From NCBI RefSeq assembly GCF_002846205.1, contig NZ_PHKV01000003.1, positions 124,001-188,000 of the forward strand: DNA of 64,000 bases, written 5' to 3'. The DNA comes from Xanthomonas prunicola. Its GTDB lineage: Bacteria; Pseudomonadota; Gammaproteobacteria; Xanthomonadales; Xanthomonadaceae. The notes under the pieces were generated by a model. It made no database searches. It saw nothing but the letters and a program-made list of their open reading frames with translations, and was not told where the DNA came from. This document shows positions 26,589-36,354 of the stretch, piece after piece. Every line of letters begins with the position of its first letter. The stretch's first letter is position 1. The translations under genes and the position numbers were made by a program.

Positions 26589-27719
26589 TCAGGACGTCAT
26601 CCGATCCCAAAAACCCTTGACCCCATCGATGAACGTGGCCGACTTGGGCGAATGCTTGCGTGCATCCTCGCCGGTGAACGTCGCTTCGAACTGCTGCAGC
26701 AGCTCGCGTTGATCGGCGGTGAGATTGACCGGAGTCTCTACCACTACGCGGCAATACAGATCGCCCTCGCTACGGCTACGCACCGAACGCACGCCCTTGC
26801 CGCGCAGGCGGAACAACTTACCGGTCTGCGTCTCGGCCGGAATGCGGATTTCCGCTTCGCCGCCGAGGGTCGCAACGCGCACGGTGTCGCCGAGCGCGGC
26901 CTGCGAAATGCGGATCGGCACTTCGCAATGCAGGTCGTCGCCGTCGCGCTGGAAGATCGCATGCTCGCGCACGCGCACTTCCACATACAGATCGCCCGGC
27001 GGCGTGCCGGCCGGGCCGGCCTCGCCTTCGCCTGCAAGACGAATCCGGTCGCCGGTATCCACACCGGCCGGCACCTTGATCGACAGTACCTTGTCTTCTT
27101 CCACGCGACCGGCGCCGTGGCAGACCTTGCACGGATTCTGGATCAGCGTGCCGCGCCCATCGCAATGCGGGCAGCTCTGCTGCATGGCAAAGATGCCGCG
27201 CTGGATGCGCACCTGGCCGCGTCCGTGGCAGGTGCCGCACACTTCCACCTTGCCGTCTTCGGAACCGCTGCCGTGGCAGGGCTCGCATTCGACCAGGGTC
27301 GGGATCTCGATGCGGCGCTCGATCCCGGCGACGGCTTCTTCCAGATCCAGTTCCAGTACGTAACCGACGTCGGCACCACGTCGCGCAGCGCGCGGACCGG
27401 CGGCGCCACCGCCAAAAATATTGCCGAAGATATCGCCAAAGATATCTCCCATGTCCGGGCCACCCGGCCCACCGCCACCACCGCCCATGCCGTGCTCGAA
27501 CGCCGCATGGCCGTGCGCGTCATAGGCACGCCGCTTATTGCCATCGGACAGCACTTCGTAGGCTTCCTTGCATTCCTTGAACGCCGCTTCGGCAGCAGCA
27601 TCGCCAGGATTACGGTCCGGATGGTGCTTCATCGCACAGCGCCGGTACGCCTTCTTCAGCTCCTCGTCGCTGGCGCCACGGGCAACGCCCAGCACTTCGT
27701 AGTAATCGCGTTTGCTCAT
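26589..27719 (-). CDS. dnaJ: chaperone protein DnaJ (Hsp40)
   Basis: 376 residues. J-domain at 1-70 with the HPD motif ([10 protein letters not shown]); Gly/Phe-rich linker ([19 protein letters not shown]); four CxxCxGxG zinc-binding repeats ([32 protein letters not shown]); then the two beta-barrel client-binding domains. It delivers unfolded clients to DnaK and stimulates its ATPase. The ATG at 27719 gives the canonical [12 protein letters not shown]; a longer frame starts in the upstream repeat. Last gene of hrcA-grpE-dnaK-dnaJ, separated from dnaK by 159 bases holding a repeat. Confidence 0.97.
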   Translation of the reverse strand: MSKRDYYEVLGVARGASDEELKKAYRRCAMKHHPDRNPGDAAAEAAFKECKEAYEVLSDGNKRRAYDAHGHAAFEHGMGGGGGGPGGPDMGDIFGDIFGNIFGGGAAGPRAARRGADVGYVLELDLEEAVAGIERRIEIPTLVECEPCHGSGSEDGKVEVCGTCHGRGQVRIQRGIFAMQQSCPHCDGRGTLIQNPCKVCHGAGRVEEDKVLSIKVPAGVDTGDRIRLAGEGEAGPAGTPPGDLYVEVRVREHAIFQRDGDDLHCEVPIRISQAALGDTVRVATLGGEAEIRIPAETQTGKLFRLRGKGVRSVRSRSEGDLYCRVVVETPVNLTADQRELLQQFEATFTGEDARKHSPKSATFIDGVKGFWDRMTS

Positions 27720-27878
27720 AAGCCGGTATCGGGGATTCGTGATTTGGAATTCGTTGAAACGCAAAAGCGGACAGCGTGTGCTGGTCCGCCCTGGCGACGC
27801 GACGCGTAAAGGATATCGGGATGGGGATCGGCACCTTTAGCGGCTACCAATCCCCACGCCCGACTCCCAAATCACGGC
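27720..27878. repeat. GGGATT-type intergenic repeat between dnaK and dnaJ
   Basis: The ends carry GGGATTCGTGATTTGG (from about 27730) and, near the right side, CCAATCCCCA and CTCCCAAATCACGG in inverted sense, leaving a long imperfect stem. The same words occur in the gap after smpB (about 36226-36360). I recall this as a common Xanthomonas intergenic element; its effect within the dnaK-dnaJ transcript is unknown. Confidence 0.5.
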
Positions 27879-29804
27879 TTACTTCTTGTCGTCCTTGACT
27901 TCGGTGAACTCAGCGTCCACCACGTCATCGGCGGCCTTGGACGCCTGTGCATTGCCGCTGGCGGCATCGGCGCTGCCGCCCTGCTCTGCTGCCGCAGCGG
28001 CTGCATACAGCGACTGACCGGCTTCTTCCAGGGTCTTGCTGCGCGCTTCGATCTGCGCCTTGTCGTCGCTCTTCATGGCGGTTTCCAGATCCGACAGTGC
28101 CGCTTCCACCTTGCCGATCACATCGCCACCGACCTTGCTGCCATGCTCGGTGATCGCGGTGCGGGTGGCGTGGATCAGGCCATCGGCCTGATTGCGGGCC
28201 TGCACCAGCTCCTGGAACTTCTTGTCTTCCTCGCGGTTGGCTTCCGCGTCGGCGACCATGCGCTGGATCTCTTCGTCCGACAGACCGGAACCTGCCTTGA
28301 TCTCGACCTTCTGTTCCTTGTTGGTCTTCTTGTCCTTGGCCGACACGTGCAGGATGCCGTTGGCGTCGATGTCGAACGAGACTTCCACCTGCGGCATGCC
28401 GCGCGGCGCCGGCTCGATGCCGGACAGGTCGAACTTGGCCAGCGACTTGTTGAAGCGGGCCTGCTCGCGCTCACCCTGCAACACGTGCACGGTCACGGCC
28501 GACTGGTTGTCTTCGGCGGTGGAGAAGGTCTGTGAGGCCTTGGTCGGGATGGTGGTGTTCTTTTCGATGATCTTGGTGAACACGCCGCCCATGGTTTCGA
28601 TACCCAGCGACAGCGGGGTCACGTCCAGCAGCAGCACGTCCTTGACGTCGCCGGCCAGCACGCCGCCCTGGATCGCAGCACCCACGGCCACGGCTTCGTC
28701 CGGATTGACGTCCTTGCGCGGTTCCTTGCCGAAGAAATCGGCAACCGCCTGCTGCACCTTCGGCATGCGGGTCTGCCCACCGACCAGGATCACTTCGTTG
28801 ATGTCGCTGGCGCGCAGGCCGGCATCGTTCAACGCGGTGCGGCACGGTTCGATCGACTTCTTGACCAGGTCCTCCACCAGCGCTTCGAGCTTGGCACGGG
28901 TCAACTTGATGTTGAGGTGCTTCGGGCCCGACGCATCGGCGGTGACGTACGGCAGGTTCACTTCGGTCTGCTGGCTGGACGACAACTCGATCTTGGCGCG
29001 CTCTGCGGCGTCCTTCAGGCGCTGCAGCGCCAACGGATCCTTGCGCAGATCGATGCCCTGATCCTTGTTGAATTCGTCGACCAGGTATTCGATGACGCGG
29101 TTGTCGAAGTCTTCGCCGCCCAGGAAGGTGTCGCCGTTGGTGGCCAGCACTTCGAATTGCTTTTCGCCATCGACTTCAGCGATTTCGATGATCGATACGT
29201 CGAAGGTGCCGCCGCCCAGGTCGTACACGGCAATCTTGCGGTCGCCGCCGTTCTTGTCCAGGCCATAGGCCAGGGCGGCCGCGGTCGGCTCGTTGATGAT
29301 GCGCTTGACGTCCAGACCGGCAATGCGGCCGGCGTCCTTGGTCGCCTGGCGCTGGCTGTCGTTGAAGTACGCCGGCACCGTGATCACCGCTTCGGTGACC
29401 TTCTCGCCGAGGTAGTCTTCAGCGGTCTTCTTCATCTTCTCCAGCACGCGCGCAGAGATTTCCTGCGGCGCCATGCGCTTGCCATCGCTGGTCTGCACCC
29501 AGGCATCGCCGTTGTCGTGGGCAAGAATGCCGTACGGCATGTGCGAGATGTCCTTCTGCACTTCGGCGTCGGTGAACTTGCGGCCGATCAGGCGCTTCAC
29601 CGCGTAGAAGGTGTTCTTCGGGTTGGTCACCGCCTGGCGCTTGGCCGAGGCACCGACCAGCACTTCGCCGTCCTTGGTGTAGGCGACGATCGAAGGCGTG
29701 GTGCGGTCGCCTTCGGAGTTTTCGATGACGCGGGCCTTGCCGCCGTCCATGATCGACACGCACGAATTCGTGGTGCCGAGGTCAATACCAATGATCTTGC
29801 CCAT
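27879..29804 (-). CDS. dnaK: chaperone protein DnaK (Hsp70)
   Basis: 641 residues, full length. ATPase signatures are intact: [13 protein letters not shown] at the N-terminus, the phosphate-2 loop in [17 protein letters not shown] and [15 protein letters not shown]. The linker [15 protein letters not shown] and the substrate-binding domain follow, with a C-terminal lid and an acidic tail ([14 protein letters not shown]). It folds and protects proteins with DnaJ and GrpE. It lies 141 bases after grpE. The start [10 protein letters not shown] is unambiguous. Confidence 0.98.
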   Translation of the reverse strand: MGKIIGIDLGTTNSCVSIMDGGKARVIENSEGDRTTPSIVAYTKDGEVLVGASAKRQAVTNPKNTFYAVKRLIGRKFTDAEVQKDISHMPYGILAHDNGDAWVQTSDGKRMAPQEISARVLEKMKKTAEDYLGEKVTEAVITVPAYFNDSQRQATKDAGRIAGLDVKRIINEPTAAALAYGLDKNGGDRKIAVYDLGGGTFDVSIIEIAEVDGEKQFEVLATNGDTFLGGEDFDNRVIEYLVDEFNKDQGIDLRKDPLALQRLKDAAERAKIELSSSQQTEVNLPYVTADASGPKHLNIKLTRAKLEALVEDLVKKSIEPCRTALNDAGLRASDINEVILVGGQTRMPKVQQAVADFFGKEPRKDVNPDEAVAVGAAIQGGVLAGDVKDVLLLDVTPLSLGIETMGGVFTKIIEKNTTIPTKASQTFSTAEDNQSAVTVHVLQGEREQARFNKSLAKFDLSGIEPAPRGMPQVEVSFDIDANGILHVSAKDKKTNKEQKVEIKAGSGLSDEEIQRMVADAEANREEDKKFQELVQARNQADGLIHATRTAITEHGSKVGGDVIGKVEAALSDLETAMKSDDKAQIEARSKTLEEAGQSLYAAAAAAEQGGSADAASGNAQASKAADDVVDAEFTEVKDDKK

Positions 29805-29945
29805 GGATACGCTCCTGATGATTCTGTAGCTGTGTCCGGCGACGCCGGGTCTGGCTGAGATGTGGGGGTGGTGCGCAGGTGTTCAAGCCACCGGCGCACA
29901 TCTGTGTTTCATGCCTGCGCCTGGCAGTTCAGCCGGCGCTGCGGT

Positions 29946-30464
29946 TCAGTCGTGCTTGGCCACGACCACCAGGGCCGGGCGCAGCAGGCGCTCGTTGAGC
30001 AGGTAGCCCTTCTGGAACACCTGCACCACGTGGCCCGGCGCGATGCCCTCGGCCTCGCCCTGGCTGATCGCCTGGTGCTGGTCGGGGTTGAACGGCTGGC
30101 CGACCGGGTCGAGCAGGGTCAGGCCGTTGTCGGCCGCGACCTTGAGCAATTGCTTGTAGGTCATGTCCAGGCCATCGCGCAGCGGGCTGGGTTCGGTGCC
30201 GGCCGCGGTCAGGCCGGCGTCCAGGCTGTCGAACACCGGCAGCAGCTCGCCCAGCAGCTTCTCGTTGGCGAACTTGCGTGCGTTCTCAACGTCGCGGGCG
30301 ATGCGCTTGCGCTGGTTTTCCAGATCGGCCCGCTCGCGCAGGGCATCGGCCTTGACCAGCGCGATCTCGCTGCGTAGCGACTCGATCTCGGCCTTGAGCG
30401 GATCGGTCTCGGGTGGGTTCTGGGACAGGTCTTCGGAGTCGAATTCGGGGTGGTCTTGGTTCAT
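29946..30464 (-). CDS. grpE: nucleotide exchange factor GrpE
   Basis: 172 residues. An acidic, disordered N-terminus (about 1-30) precedes a long coiled coil ([20 protein letters not shown], then [20 protein letters not shown]) and the beta-wing domain with [12 protein letters not shown]-like pattern ([20 protein letters not shown]). It releases ADP from DnaK. The ATG at 30464 ([12 protein letters not shown]) is preferred to a longer frame beginning 25 codons upstream, which is compositionally unlike the family. Second gene of the heat-shock operon. Confidence 0.96.
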   Translation of the reverse strand: MNQDHPEFDSEDLSQNPPETDPLKAEIESLRSEIALVKADALRERADLENQRKRIARDVENARKFANEKLLGELLPVFDSLDAGLTAAGTEPSPLRDGLDMTYKQLLKVAADNGLTLLDPVGQPFNPDQHQAISQGEAEGIAPGHVVQVFQKGYLLNERLLRPALVVVAKHD

Positions 30465-30563
30465 GTGCAGTTCCCGGGCAAGCGGAACGCCCGCCCCAAC
30501 GTCACCCCGTATGTGGGCGCGCGCGCGCGTTTCAAGCAAAACGATCGTATCGATCGCTGCCGC

Positions 30564-31616
30564 TTATCGCGTGCCGGGCGGTTCCATGGCCGCGCCCAGC
30601 ACCTGGGCGGCGGTCTGCACCAGCGGAATCACCCGGTCGTAGGCCATGCGTTTGGGCCCGATCACGCCCAGCACGCCCAGCACCTGGCCATTGGCGGCAT
30701 ACGGCGCGGTGACCAGGGAGACATCGTCCAGCGACAGCATGCCGGTCTCTTCGCCGATGAAGATGCGCACGCCCGGCGCCTGGATGGTGCGTTCGAGCAG
30801 CTGCAGGATCTCGCGCTTGCTGGCGAAGGCCTCGAACAGCTCGCGCAGCCGGTCCAGGTCCGACAGGTCCTGCACGCCCATCAGCCGGGTCTGCCCGGCC
30901 ATCACCATGTCGTCGGCGTCGGCCGGCACCAGCGCCTCGCTGGCCAGATCCACGCTGTGCGCCAGCAGCTGCTCCATCTCGTTCTTGGCCATGCGCAGCT
31001 CGCGCAGCAGCGAGGCGCGGATGTCCGACAGCGCGCGCCCGGCAAATTGCGCATTGAGGTAATTGGCCACCCGCTCCAGTTCGGCCGGCTCGTAGGCGCG
31101 GCGCGGCTCGATCACCCGGTTCTGCACTTCGTTGTCGGCAAACACCAGGATCGCCAACACCCGGCGCGCGTCCAGCGCCACGAAGTCGATATGCCGGAAC
31201 GCGAACTGCTCGCGCCGCGGCGCGCTGACCACGCCGACGAAATGGCTCATCGCCGACAGCATCTGCGAGGCGCTGCCCAGCAGCGACTGGGTGCCGTTGC
31301 CGCTGGCAAGCTCCGCGCGCAGGCGGCGCACTTCTTCCTCGCCGGGCGGCTGCATCTGCACCAGGCTGTCGACAAACACCCGGTAACCGTGCGCGGTGGG
31401 CACCCGCCCGGCCGAGGTATGCGGGGAGCTGAGCAGCCCCACATCCTCCAGATCGGCCAGGATGTTGCGGATGGTAGCTGGACTGACGTCCAGCCCGGCA
31501 TGCTGGGCCAGGGTTTTCGAGCCCACCGGCTCGCCATCGCGGATGTAGCGCGCGATCAGCGTGCGCAGCAGCTGACGGGCGCGGGGGTCGAGCATTGGGG
31601 ACTGGGACGCGCGCAT
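30564..31616 (-). CDS. hrcA: heat-inducible transcription repressor HrcA
   Basis: 350 residues. The winged-helix N-terminus reads ARQLLRTLIARYIRDGEPVG, with AGLDVSPATIRNILADLEDV and TSAGRVPTAHGYRVFVD; the GAF-like and dimerisation parts end in LGVIGPKRMAYDRVIPLV. It normally represses by binding CIRCE and is kept folded by GroEL. I see no CIRCE inverted repeat in the 116 bases before it, nor within this operon, so its targets may lie elsewhere. MRASQSPML at 31616 or ML at 31595 are possible starts. First gene of hrcA-grpE-dnaK-dnaJ and divergent from recN. Confidence 0.95.
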   Translation of the reverse strand: MRASQSPMLDPRARQLLRTLIARYIRDGEPVGSKTLAQHAGLDVSPATIRNILADLEDVGLLSSPHTSAGRVPTAHGYRVFVDSLVQMQPPGEEEVRRLRAELASGNGTQSLLGSASQMLSAMSHFVGVVSAPRREQFAFRHIDFVALDARRVLAILVFADNEVQNRVIEPRRAYEPAELERVANYLNAQFAGRALSDIRASLLRELRMAKNEMEQLLAHSVDLASEALVPADADDMVMAGQTRLMGVQDLSDLDRLRELFEAFASKREILQLLERTIQAPGVRIFIGEETGMLSLDDVSLVTAPYAANGQVLGVLGVIGPKRMAYDRVIPLVQTAAQVLGAAMEPPGTR

Positions 31617-31732
31617 GGGATCATCCGGTGAGACTGGGCATAGATAATGTCTGGCCCCGGGGATGGCAAGCATCCGATTCCCTGTCTGCCCCTCCCACCC
31701 TAAGCTTCCCCAAAGCATTCACACTCGACCTC

Positions 31733-33397
31733 ATGCTCAGACACCTCTCGATCAAGGATTTCGCCGTCGTCCGCGCCACCGAACTGGAATTCGGGCCGGG
31801 CATGACCGTGGTATCGGGCGAAACCGGTGCCGGCAAGTCGCTGATGGTGGACGCGCTGGGCTTTCTGTCCGGTCTGCGCGCCGACAGCGGCGTGGTCCGC
31901 CACGGCGCCGACCGCGCCGAACTGTCTGCCGAATTCCAGTTGCCAGCCGAGCACCCGGGCCTGGCCTGGCTGGCCGAGAACGAACTCGATGACCAGGCCC
32001 AATGCCAGCTGCGCCGGATCATCCGCGCCGACGGCGGCTCGCGCGCCTGGATCAACGGCCGCCCGGTCACTTCCTCGCAGTTGGCAGAACTGGCCTCGAA
32101 ACTGGTCGAAATCCACGGCCAGCACGAGCATCAGGCGCTGATGGCCCGCCACAGCCAGCTCGCCCTGCTCGATGCCTATGCGCGTAACAGCGCCCAGCGC
32201 GAACAGGTGCGCCAGGCCAGCCAGCGCTGGCAGGCACTGCTGGACGAGCGCGATGCGCTATCGGCGCAAGGCGATGTCTCCGACCGGATCGGCTTTCTGG
32301 AGCATCAGCTTGCCGAACTGGAACGCGAGGACCTGGATCCGGCCGCAATCGCCGCGCTGGACGTCAATCACCGCCGCCAGGCCCATGCCACCGCGCTGAT
32401 CGGCGCCTGCGACAGCGTCGCCCAGCAGCTCAATGGCGACGACGGCGCCAGCGCGCTGGGCCTGTTGCAGGACAGCCGCCACGATATCGCCCGCGTCGCC
32501 GAGCACGAGCCCCGGTTGGGCGAAGTCGACGCACTGCTGGACAGCGCCGTCATCCAGATCGAAGAAGCGCTCGCCTTGCTCGACCGCGTGCGCGACGACC
32601 TGGAGGCCGACCCGGCCCAGTTCGAGGCCATGGAACGCCGCCTGGGCCGCCTATACGATCTGGCGCGCAAACACCGCGTCACCCCGGACGAACTGGCCGC
32701 GCACCGCGACCGCATGAGCCAGGAAGTGGAGAACCTGCGCGGCGCCGACGAGCGCCTGCAGCAGCTGGACAAGCACATCGAGTCAGCCACCGGCGTCTGG
32801 CGCAGCGCAGCCGGGGTGCTCAGCGACAGTCGCAAGACCGCCGCCGAGGCCTTGTCCACCGCCACCACCACGCTGATCGGCGAGCTGGGCATGGGCGGCG
32901 GGCAATTCCTGATCCAGTTGCAGCCGCAGGACACGTTGCGCCCTGACCCCAACGGCGCCGAGCGGGTGGAGTTCCTGGTTGCCGCCAACGCTGGGCAGCC
33001 GCCCCGCCCCTTGCGCAAGGTCGCCTCCGGCGGTGAGCTGTCGCGGATTTCGCTGGCCATCGAAGTGGCGGCGCTCGGCCTGGACAGCGTGCCGACCATG
33101 GTGTTCGACGAAGTGGATTCGGGCATCGGCGGCGCGGTGGCCGACATCGTCGGGCAGAAGCTGCGCGCCCTGGGCGAAGAACGCCAGGTGCTGTGCGTCA
33201 CCCACTTGCCGCAGGTCGCCGCCAAGGGCCACGCGCATTACCGGGTCAGCAAGGCCCCGGTGGACGGCATGACCCAGAGTGCGGTCGAACTGCTCGGCCC
33301 GCAGGCCCGTCAGGAAGAACTGGCGCGCATGCTGGGCGGCGTGGAAGTGAGCAAGGAAGCGCGCGCGGCAGCTCGCAAGCTGTTGCAGAGCGCCTGA
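31733..33397 (+). CDS. recN: DNA repair protein RecN
   Basis: 554 residues, an SMC-like ATPase. The N-terminal half-domain has LSIKDFAVVRATELEF and Walker A SGETGAGKSLMVDAL. Coiled-coil arms span about 150-390. The C-terminal half-domain shows the ABC-type signature KVASGGELSRISLAIE, Walker B TMVFDEVDSGIGG and LCVTHLPQVAAKGHAHYRV. It tethers DNA ends and supports recombination repair of double-strand breaks. The ATG at 31733 gives the canonical MLRHLSIKDF. It is divergent from hrcA over 116 bases, so the promoters probably overlap. No LexA site was recognised. Confidence 0.96.
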   Translation: MLRHLSIKDFAVVRATELEFGPGMTVVSGETGAGKSLMVDALGFLSGLRADSGVVRHGADRAELSAEFQLPAEHPGLAWLAENELDDQAQCQLRRIIRADGGSRAWINGRPVTSSQLAELASKLVEIHGQHEHQALMARHSQLALLDAYARNSAQREQVRQASQRWQALLDERDALSAQGDVSDRIGFLEHQLAELEREDLDPAAIAALDVNHRRQAHATALIGACDSVAQQLNGDDGASALGLLQDSRHDIARVAEHEPRLGEVDALLDSAVIQIEEALALLDRVRDDLEADPAQFEAMERRLGRLYDLARKHRVTPDELAAHRDRMSQEVENLRGADERLQQLDKHIESATGVWRSAAGVLSDSRKTAAEALSTATTTLIGELGMGGGQFLIQLQPQDTLRPDPNGAERVEFLVAANAGQPPRPLRKVASGGELSRISLAIEVAALGLDSVPTMVFDEVDSGIGGAVADIVGQKLRALGEERQVLCVTHLPQVAAKGHAHYRVSKAPVDGMTQSAVELLGPQARQEELARMLGGVEVSKEARAAARKLLQSA

Positions 33398-33740
33398 TCG
33401 GAGACGAGCGGCCCGCACGCTGTCGTCAAGCACCGCGTCGGTGCATGCTTGCTGCAACTAATCAGCACCCTTGGAGCCGCCTGCGCAGGCCTCATGCATT
33501 GAGGCGGCCATTCGAGGCCCCGTTCGCTTGTCCCGCTCGCGAGGCTCCCGACTGACGAGCCTCCCTGCCCTCGTCACCGAAGCTCTCCGCACCCGCTGAC
33601 GTGGCTCCATCGCCCCCGCCCGCAGGGTAGGGGGCGAGAGCGAATGGAGACACGGGCCATGCAGCCAATCCACCACCACGCCCCACAAATGCACAAGGCG
33701 GCCGAAGCCGCCTTGTCTTGGCACCTGCAAACCACGGAAC
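33398..33740. other. gene-free stretch between recN and fur
   Basis: 343 bases between convergent genes. It holds an imperfect hairpin with CGCCCCC/GGGGGCG arms near 33614-33640 and the strong terminator at 33693-33716. No convincing coding frame. Confidence 0.5.
33693..33716. terminator. hairpin between recN and fur
   Basis: ACAAGGCGGC (33693-33702) pairs with GCCGCCTTGT (33707-33716) around CGAA. It lies 25 bases from the fur stop and can serve either strand, though the T-runs on both sides are short. Confidence 0.65.
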
Positions 33741-34151
33741 TCAGCGCGGACGCTTCTTGCGCACGTACAGGACCAGCGAATGCTCTTCCAGTTCGTAGCC
33801 GTGCTTGGCAGCGATCTGGCGCTGCAGCGCCTCGATTTCCTCGCTCTCGAACTCGATGACATGACCGGTATCCACATCGACCATATGGTCGTGGTGACCG
33901 CCGCGATCCAGCTCGTACACAGCCTGCCCGCCTTCGAAATTGTGCTTGAGCACCAGGCCGGCGGCCTCGAACTGGGTCAGCACCCGATACACCGTGGCCA
34001 ACCCGATCTCGTCGCCGTGGTCTAGCAGTTGCCGATAGATGTCTTCTGCGCTGAGGTGGTGCTGGTTGCTCTTCTGTTCGAGCAGCTCCAGGATCCGCAT
34101 CCGCGGATGGGTCACCTTGAGCCCGACTTTGCGCAGGTCGTGGGTTTCCAT
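33741..34151 (-). CDS. fur: ferric uptake regulator Fur
   Basis: 136 residues. The DNA-binding domain starts METHDLRKVGLKVTHPRMRI and includes the Fur signature HLSAEDIYRQLLDHGDEIGL with ATVYRVLTQFEAAGLV. The metal site HHDHMVDVDTGHVIEF is intact, and the CxxC zinc motif of E. coli Fur is absent, as in P. aeruginosa Fur. With Fe(II) it represses iron-uptake genes. The ATG at 34151 is preferred, with GGAG 7 bases upstream; the longer frame from 34193 is unlikely. It is divergent from bamE, a pair known in Xanthomonas as fur/omlA. Confidence 0.96.
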   Translation of the reverse strand: METHDLRKVGLKVTHPRMRILELLEQKSNQHHLSAEDIYRQLLDHGDEIGLATVYRVLTQFEAAGLVLKHNFEGGQAVYELDRGGHHDHMVDVDTGHVIEFESEEIEALQRQIAAKHGYELEEHSLVLYVRKKRPR

Positions 34152-34255
34152 ATGTTCTCCGTTCATTGGCGATTTAGCGCCAGCTGCCATCAAACGGGTC
34201 GCGGCGACCGGCGGAAGTGTATCATCGGCGTGATTTCCTCAGCACTTAATCCCCG

Positions 34256-34651
34256 ATGCGTAATCTCCTGCTGGTCGCCGCCGTTGCTCTTTCCACCGCT
34301 GGCTGCGGCATCATCTACAAGCAGCCGATCTACCAGGGCAATCTGATCAAACAGACCGCCGTGGAGCAACTGCAGGTAGGCCAGAGCAAGCAGCAGGTCA
34401 GCGCGTTGCTGGGCACCCCTTCGATTCCAGACCCGTTCCACGCCCAGCGCTGGGACTACACCTCCACGCAGCGTGTGGACCGTCTGGCGCACACCGAGGT
34501 CAAGAACTTCACCGTGTTTTTCGAGAACGAGCAAGTCGTGCGCTGGGAAGGCGACTATTTCCCGTCGCAGGACGAGCAGTTGGCCAAATCCGCGCCCAAG
34601 CAGTTCGGCCGCAACCTGGCACGCGACAAGAAGAAGCAGCGCGGCCGTTGA
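34256..34651 (+). CDS. bamE: outer-membrane assembly lipoprotein BamE (OmlA/SmpA)
   Basis: 131 residues. The lipobox LSTAGCG puts the lipidated Cys at about 17. The SmpA_OmlA domain shows YQGNLIKQTAVEQLQVGQSK, QQVSALLGTPSIPDPF and RWDYTSTQR. It is a subunit of the BAM complex that inserts beta-barrel proteins in the outer membrane. The C-terminus is basic (RDKKKQRGR). It is divergent from fur, with 104 bases between starts. A perfect terminator follows 53 bases after the stop. Confidence 0.95.
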   Translation: MRNLLLVAAVALSTAGCGIIYKQPIYQGNLIKQTAVEQLQVGQSKQQVSALLGTPSIPDPFHAQRWDYTSTQRVDRLAHTEVKNFTVFFENEQVVRWEGDYFPSQDEQLAKSAPKQFGRNLARDKKKQRGR

Positions 34652-34704
34652 TGCGGTTGCTCGGCGGTCTGTCGATCGCCTGAGTGTCGGCATGACCAAA
34701 CAAG

Positions 34705-34733
34705 AACGCATCCCTTCGAACGGATGCGTTTTT
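34705..34733 (+). terminator. intrinsic terminator after bamE
   Basis: AACGCATCC (34705-34713) pairs with GGATGCGTT (34722-34730) around an 8-base loop and continues into TTT. It ends the bamE transcript. Confidence 0.8.
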
Positions 34734-34934
34734 CGTTGTCACTGCTGCCGAACAGCGGTTTGATCCCGCGCCCCAGCGCTGACCCCAAGATCATCCATCG
34801 CGCCTTTTTGTCAGGCGTCTCGCCTCGACATGCGCTTGTTCGAACTCGGCCGACGCGCGTGATTCGTCAAGACAGCGCCCTAGAAGAGCTCGCTTTGTCG
34901 CGACGCTTACATGCGGCACAGCGCGCGCAAACCG

Positions 34935-35210
34935 CTAGGTGTCGGGACCAGCTTTTTTGCTTGGTCCTGCACGGCGACGCCGCGCCTCCTTCGGGTCCAG
35001 CAGCAGCGGCCTGAGCAATTCGACCCGGTCGCCTTCGCGCAATACCTGCTGCGGGCGTGCGATCAGCCCATGTACCGCATGCGCTGCAGGCGCGTGCTCC
35101 GACGCCAAACCGGAGAGTGCGACTGCGTCTGCCACCGTTGCGCCGTCGGGCACGTCCAGCTGCACCGCGCTGTAGCGATCCGGCCAAGCCAGCACGACCT
35201 CGATGCGCAT
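34935..35210 (-). CDS. rnfH: RnfH-family ubiquitin-like protein
   Basis: 91 residues with a beta-grasp pattern: RIEVVLAWPDRYSAVQLDVP, GATVADAVALSG and the conserved VLREGDRVELLRPLLLDPKE. The tail is basic (ARRRRAGPSKKAGP). RnfH proteins are paired with ratA in many gammaproteobacteria; the biochemical role is poorly known. It is 13 bases downstream of ratA on the same strand and so co-transcribed. Confidence 0.9.
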   Translation of the reverse strand: MRIEVVLAWPDRYSAVQLDVPDGATVADAVALSGLASEHAPAAHAVHGLIARPQQVLREGDRVELLRPLLLDPKEARRRRAGPSKKAGPDT

Positions 35211-35223
35211 ACTGCAGCGCTGC

Positions 35224-35655
35224 CTAGACGTCGCCGCGGTCGGCGACGCGCACGAAATCGTTGACCATGCGGTCGGCCAGGCCCTGGAACCCCAGCGCCA
35301 GCGCAGGTCCCAGCAAGCGCGAGCTGGTCTCCACTTCCATCGTCAGACTGACCTTGCAGGCATTCTCGCTCAGCGCCTGGAACTCCCACAGGCCTTCCAG
35401 GCGCTTGAACGGGCCGTCGCGCAGATGCATGACGATGCGCTCGGGGCGCTCAAGGATGTTCTCGGTGGTGAACCAGGTGCGGAACGACCCCAGCCCCAGA
35501 TCCAGGCGCGCCACGATATGCGCGTGGTCCTGTTCGAGCACATGGGCGGCGTCGCACCAGCCGAAGCGGCGCGGATAGGCTTCGACATCATTGACCAGAT
35601 CGAACATGCGGGTGGCGCTGTGTTCGACCAGGGCGCTGCGACGGATGGTAGGCAT
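35224..35655 (-). CDS. ratA: RatA-family protein (START/Coq10-like, 50S association factor)
   Basis: 143 residues. The polyketide-cyclase/START fold is shown by IRRSALVEHSATRMFDLVND, VEAYPRRFGWCDAAHVLEQD and KRLEGLWEFQALSENACKVS, ending PALALGFQGLADRMVNDFV. RatA was described in E. coli as blocking 30S-50S joining; the fold also fits a coenzyme-Q-binding role (Coq10). It is divergent from smpB across 60 bases and followed by rnfH, a conserved arrangement. Confidence 0.92.
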   Translation of the reverse strand: MPTIRRSALVEHSATRMFDLVNDVEAYPRRFGWCDAAHVLEQDHAHIVARLDLGLGSFRTWFTTENILERPERIVMHLRDGPFKRLEGLWEFQALSENACKVSLTMEVETSSRLLGPALALGFQGLADRMVNDFVRVADRGDV

Positions 35656-35715
35656 TCGCTAACTTGTGAAAGACGGAAGATCGTTTGACGACACCGAATC
35701 GGCGACAATGGGCGG

Positions 35716-36219
35716 ATGAGCAAGAAACCAACCAAGGATAAAGCAAACGGCGCGAAGGCCACGAAAACCATCGCGTTGAACAAGCGTGCGCGCCACGAAT
35801 ACCACCTGGAAGAACGCTACGAAGCCGGTCTGGCGCTGCAGGGCTGGGAGATCAAGGCAATCCGCGCCGGCCGCGCCAACATTGTCGACGGCTACGCGTA
35901 TGTCCGCTCCGGCGAGATCTACTTGATTGGCGCGCAGATCACCCCGCTGATCCAGGCCTCCACCCATACCGTGCCGGTAGAACGCCGCGACCGCAAACTG
36001 CTGCTGCACCGGGCCGAGATCGACAAGGTCCTCACCCGCGTGGAGCGCGAGGGCTACACCCTGGTGCCCACCGCGCTGTACTGGAGCAGCAACAAGGTGA
36101 AGCTGGAAATCGCCCTGGCCAAGGGCAAGCAGAATCACGACAAGCGTGACGCCGCCAAGGACCGCGATTGGCAGCGCGACAAGCAGCGCGTGATGCGGCG
36201 GCATAACCGAGATGCGTGA
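35716..36219 (+). CDS. smpB: SsrA-binding protein SmpB
   Basis: 167 residues. Core features are ARHEYHLEERYEAGLALQGW, EIKAIRAGRANIVDGYAYV and LLLHRAEIDKVL; the tail after about 135 is basic (HDKRDAAKDRDWQRDKQRV) and ends in a mix of Arg and His, as needed for sitting in the mRNA channel. It escorts tmRNA to stalled ribosomes. Its partner ssrA is 2.7 kb away on the same strand, separated by the hydrolase-protease gene. The start MSKKPTKDK fits the family. Confidence 0.96.
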   Translation: MSKKPTKDKANGAKATKTIALNKRARHEYHLEERYEAGLALQGWEIKAIRAGRANIVDGYAYVRSGEIYLIGAQITPLIQASTHTVPVERRDRKLLLHRAEIDKVLTRVEREGYTLVPTALYWSSNKVKLEIALAKGKQNHDKRDAAKDRDWQRDKQRVMRRHNRDA

Positions 36220-36221
36220 GT

Positions 36222-36354
36222 AGCCGGGATTGGGGATTTGGCATTGGGGATTGGTAACGGCAAAACCGGTCGCAGCAGGCGCTTGCATGGTTCCTTGCCC
36301 TGGCGAGCGACGCTGCGCGTACAGCCCATGCGTTTGCGAATCCCGAATCCCAAA
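36222..36354. repeat. GGGATT-type intergenic repeat after smpB
   Basis: The gap starts GGGATTGGGGATTTGG (from about 36229) and ends with CGAATCCCGAATCCCAAATC, making a long imperfect inverted repeat. It shares words with the dnaK-dnaJ gap. It sits between convergent genes, so it may help termination. Confidence 0.5.

Noticed and set aside
31617-31732. Sigma-70-like promoter TTGCCA-17-TATCTA before hrcA
   Set aside because: The -10 matches only three of six positions; not strong enough to list as a feature.
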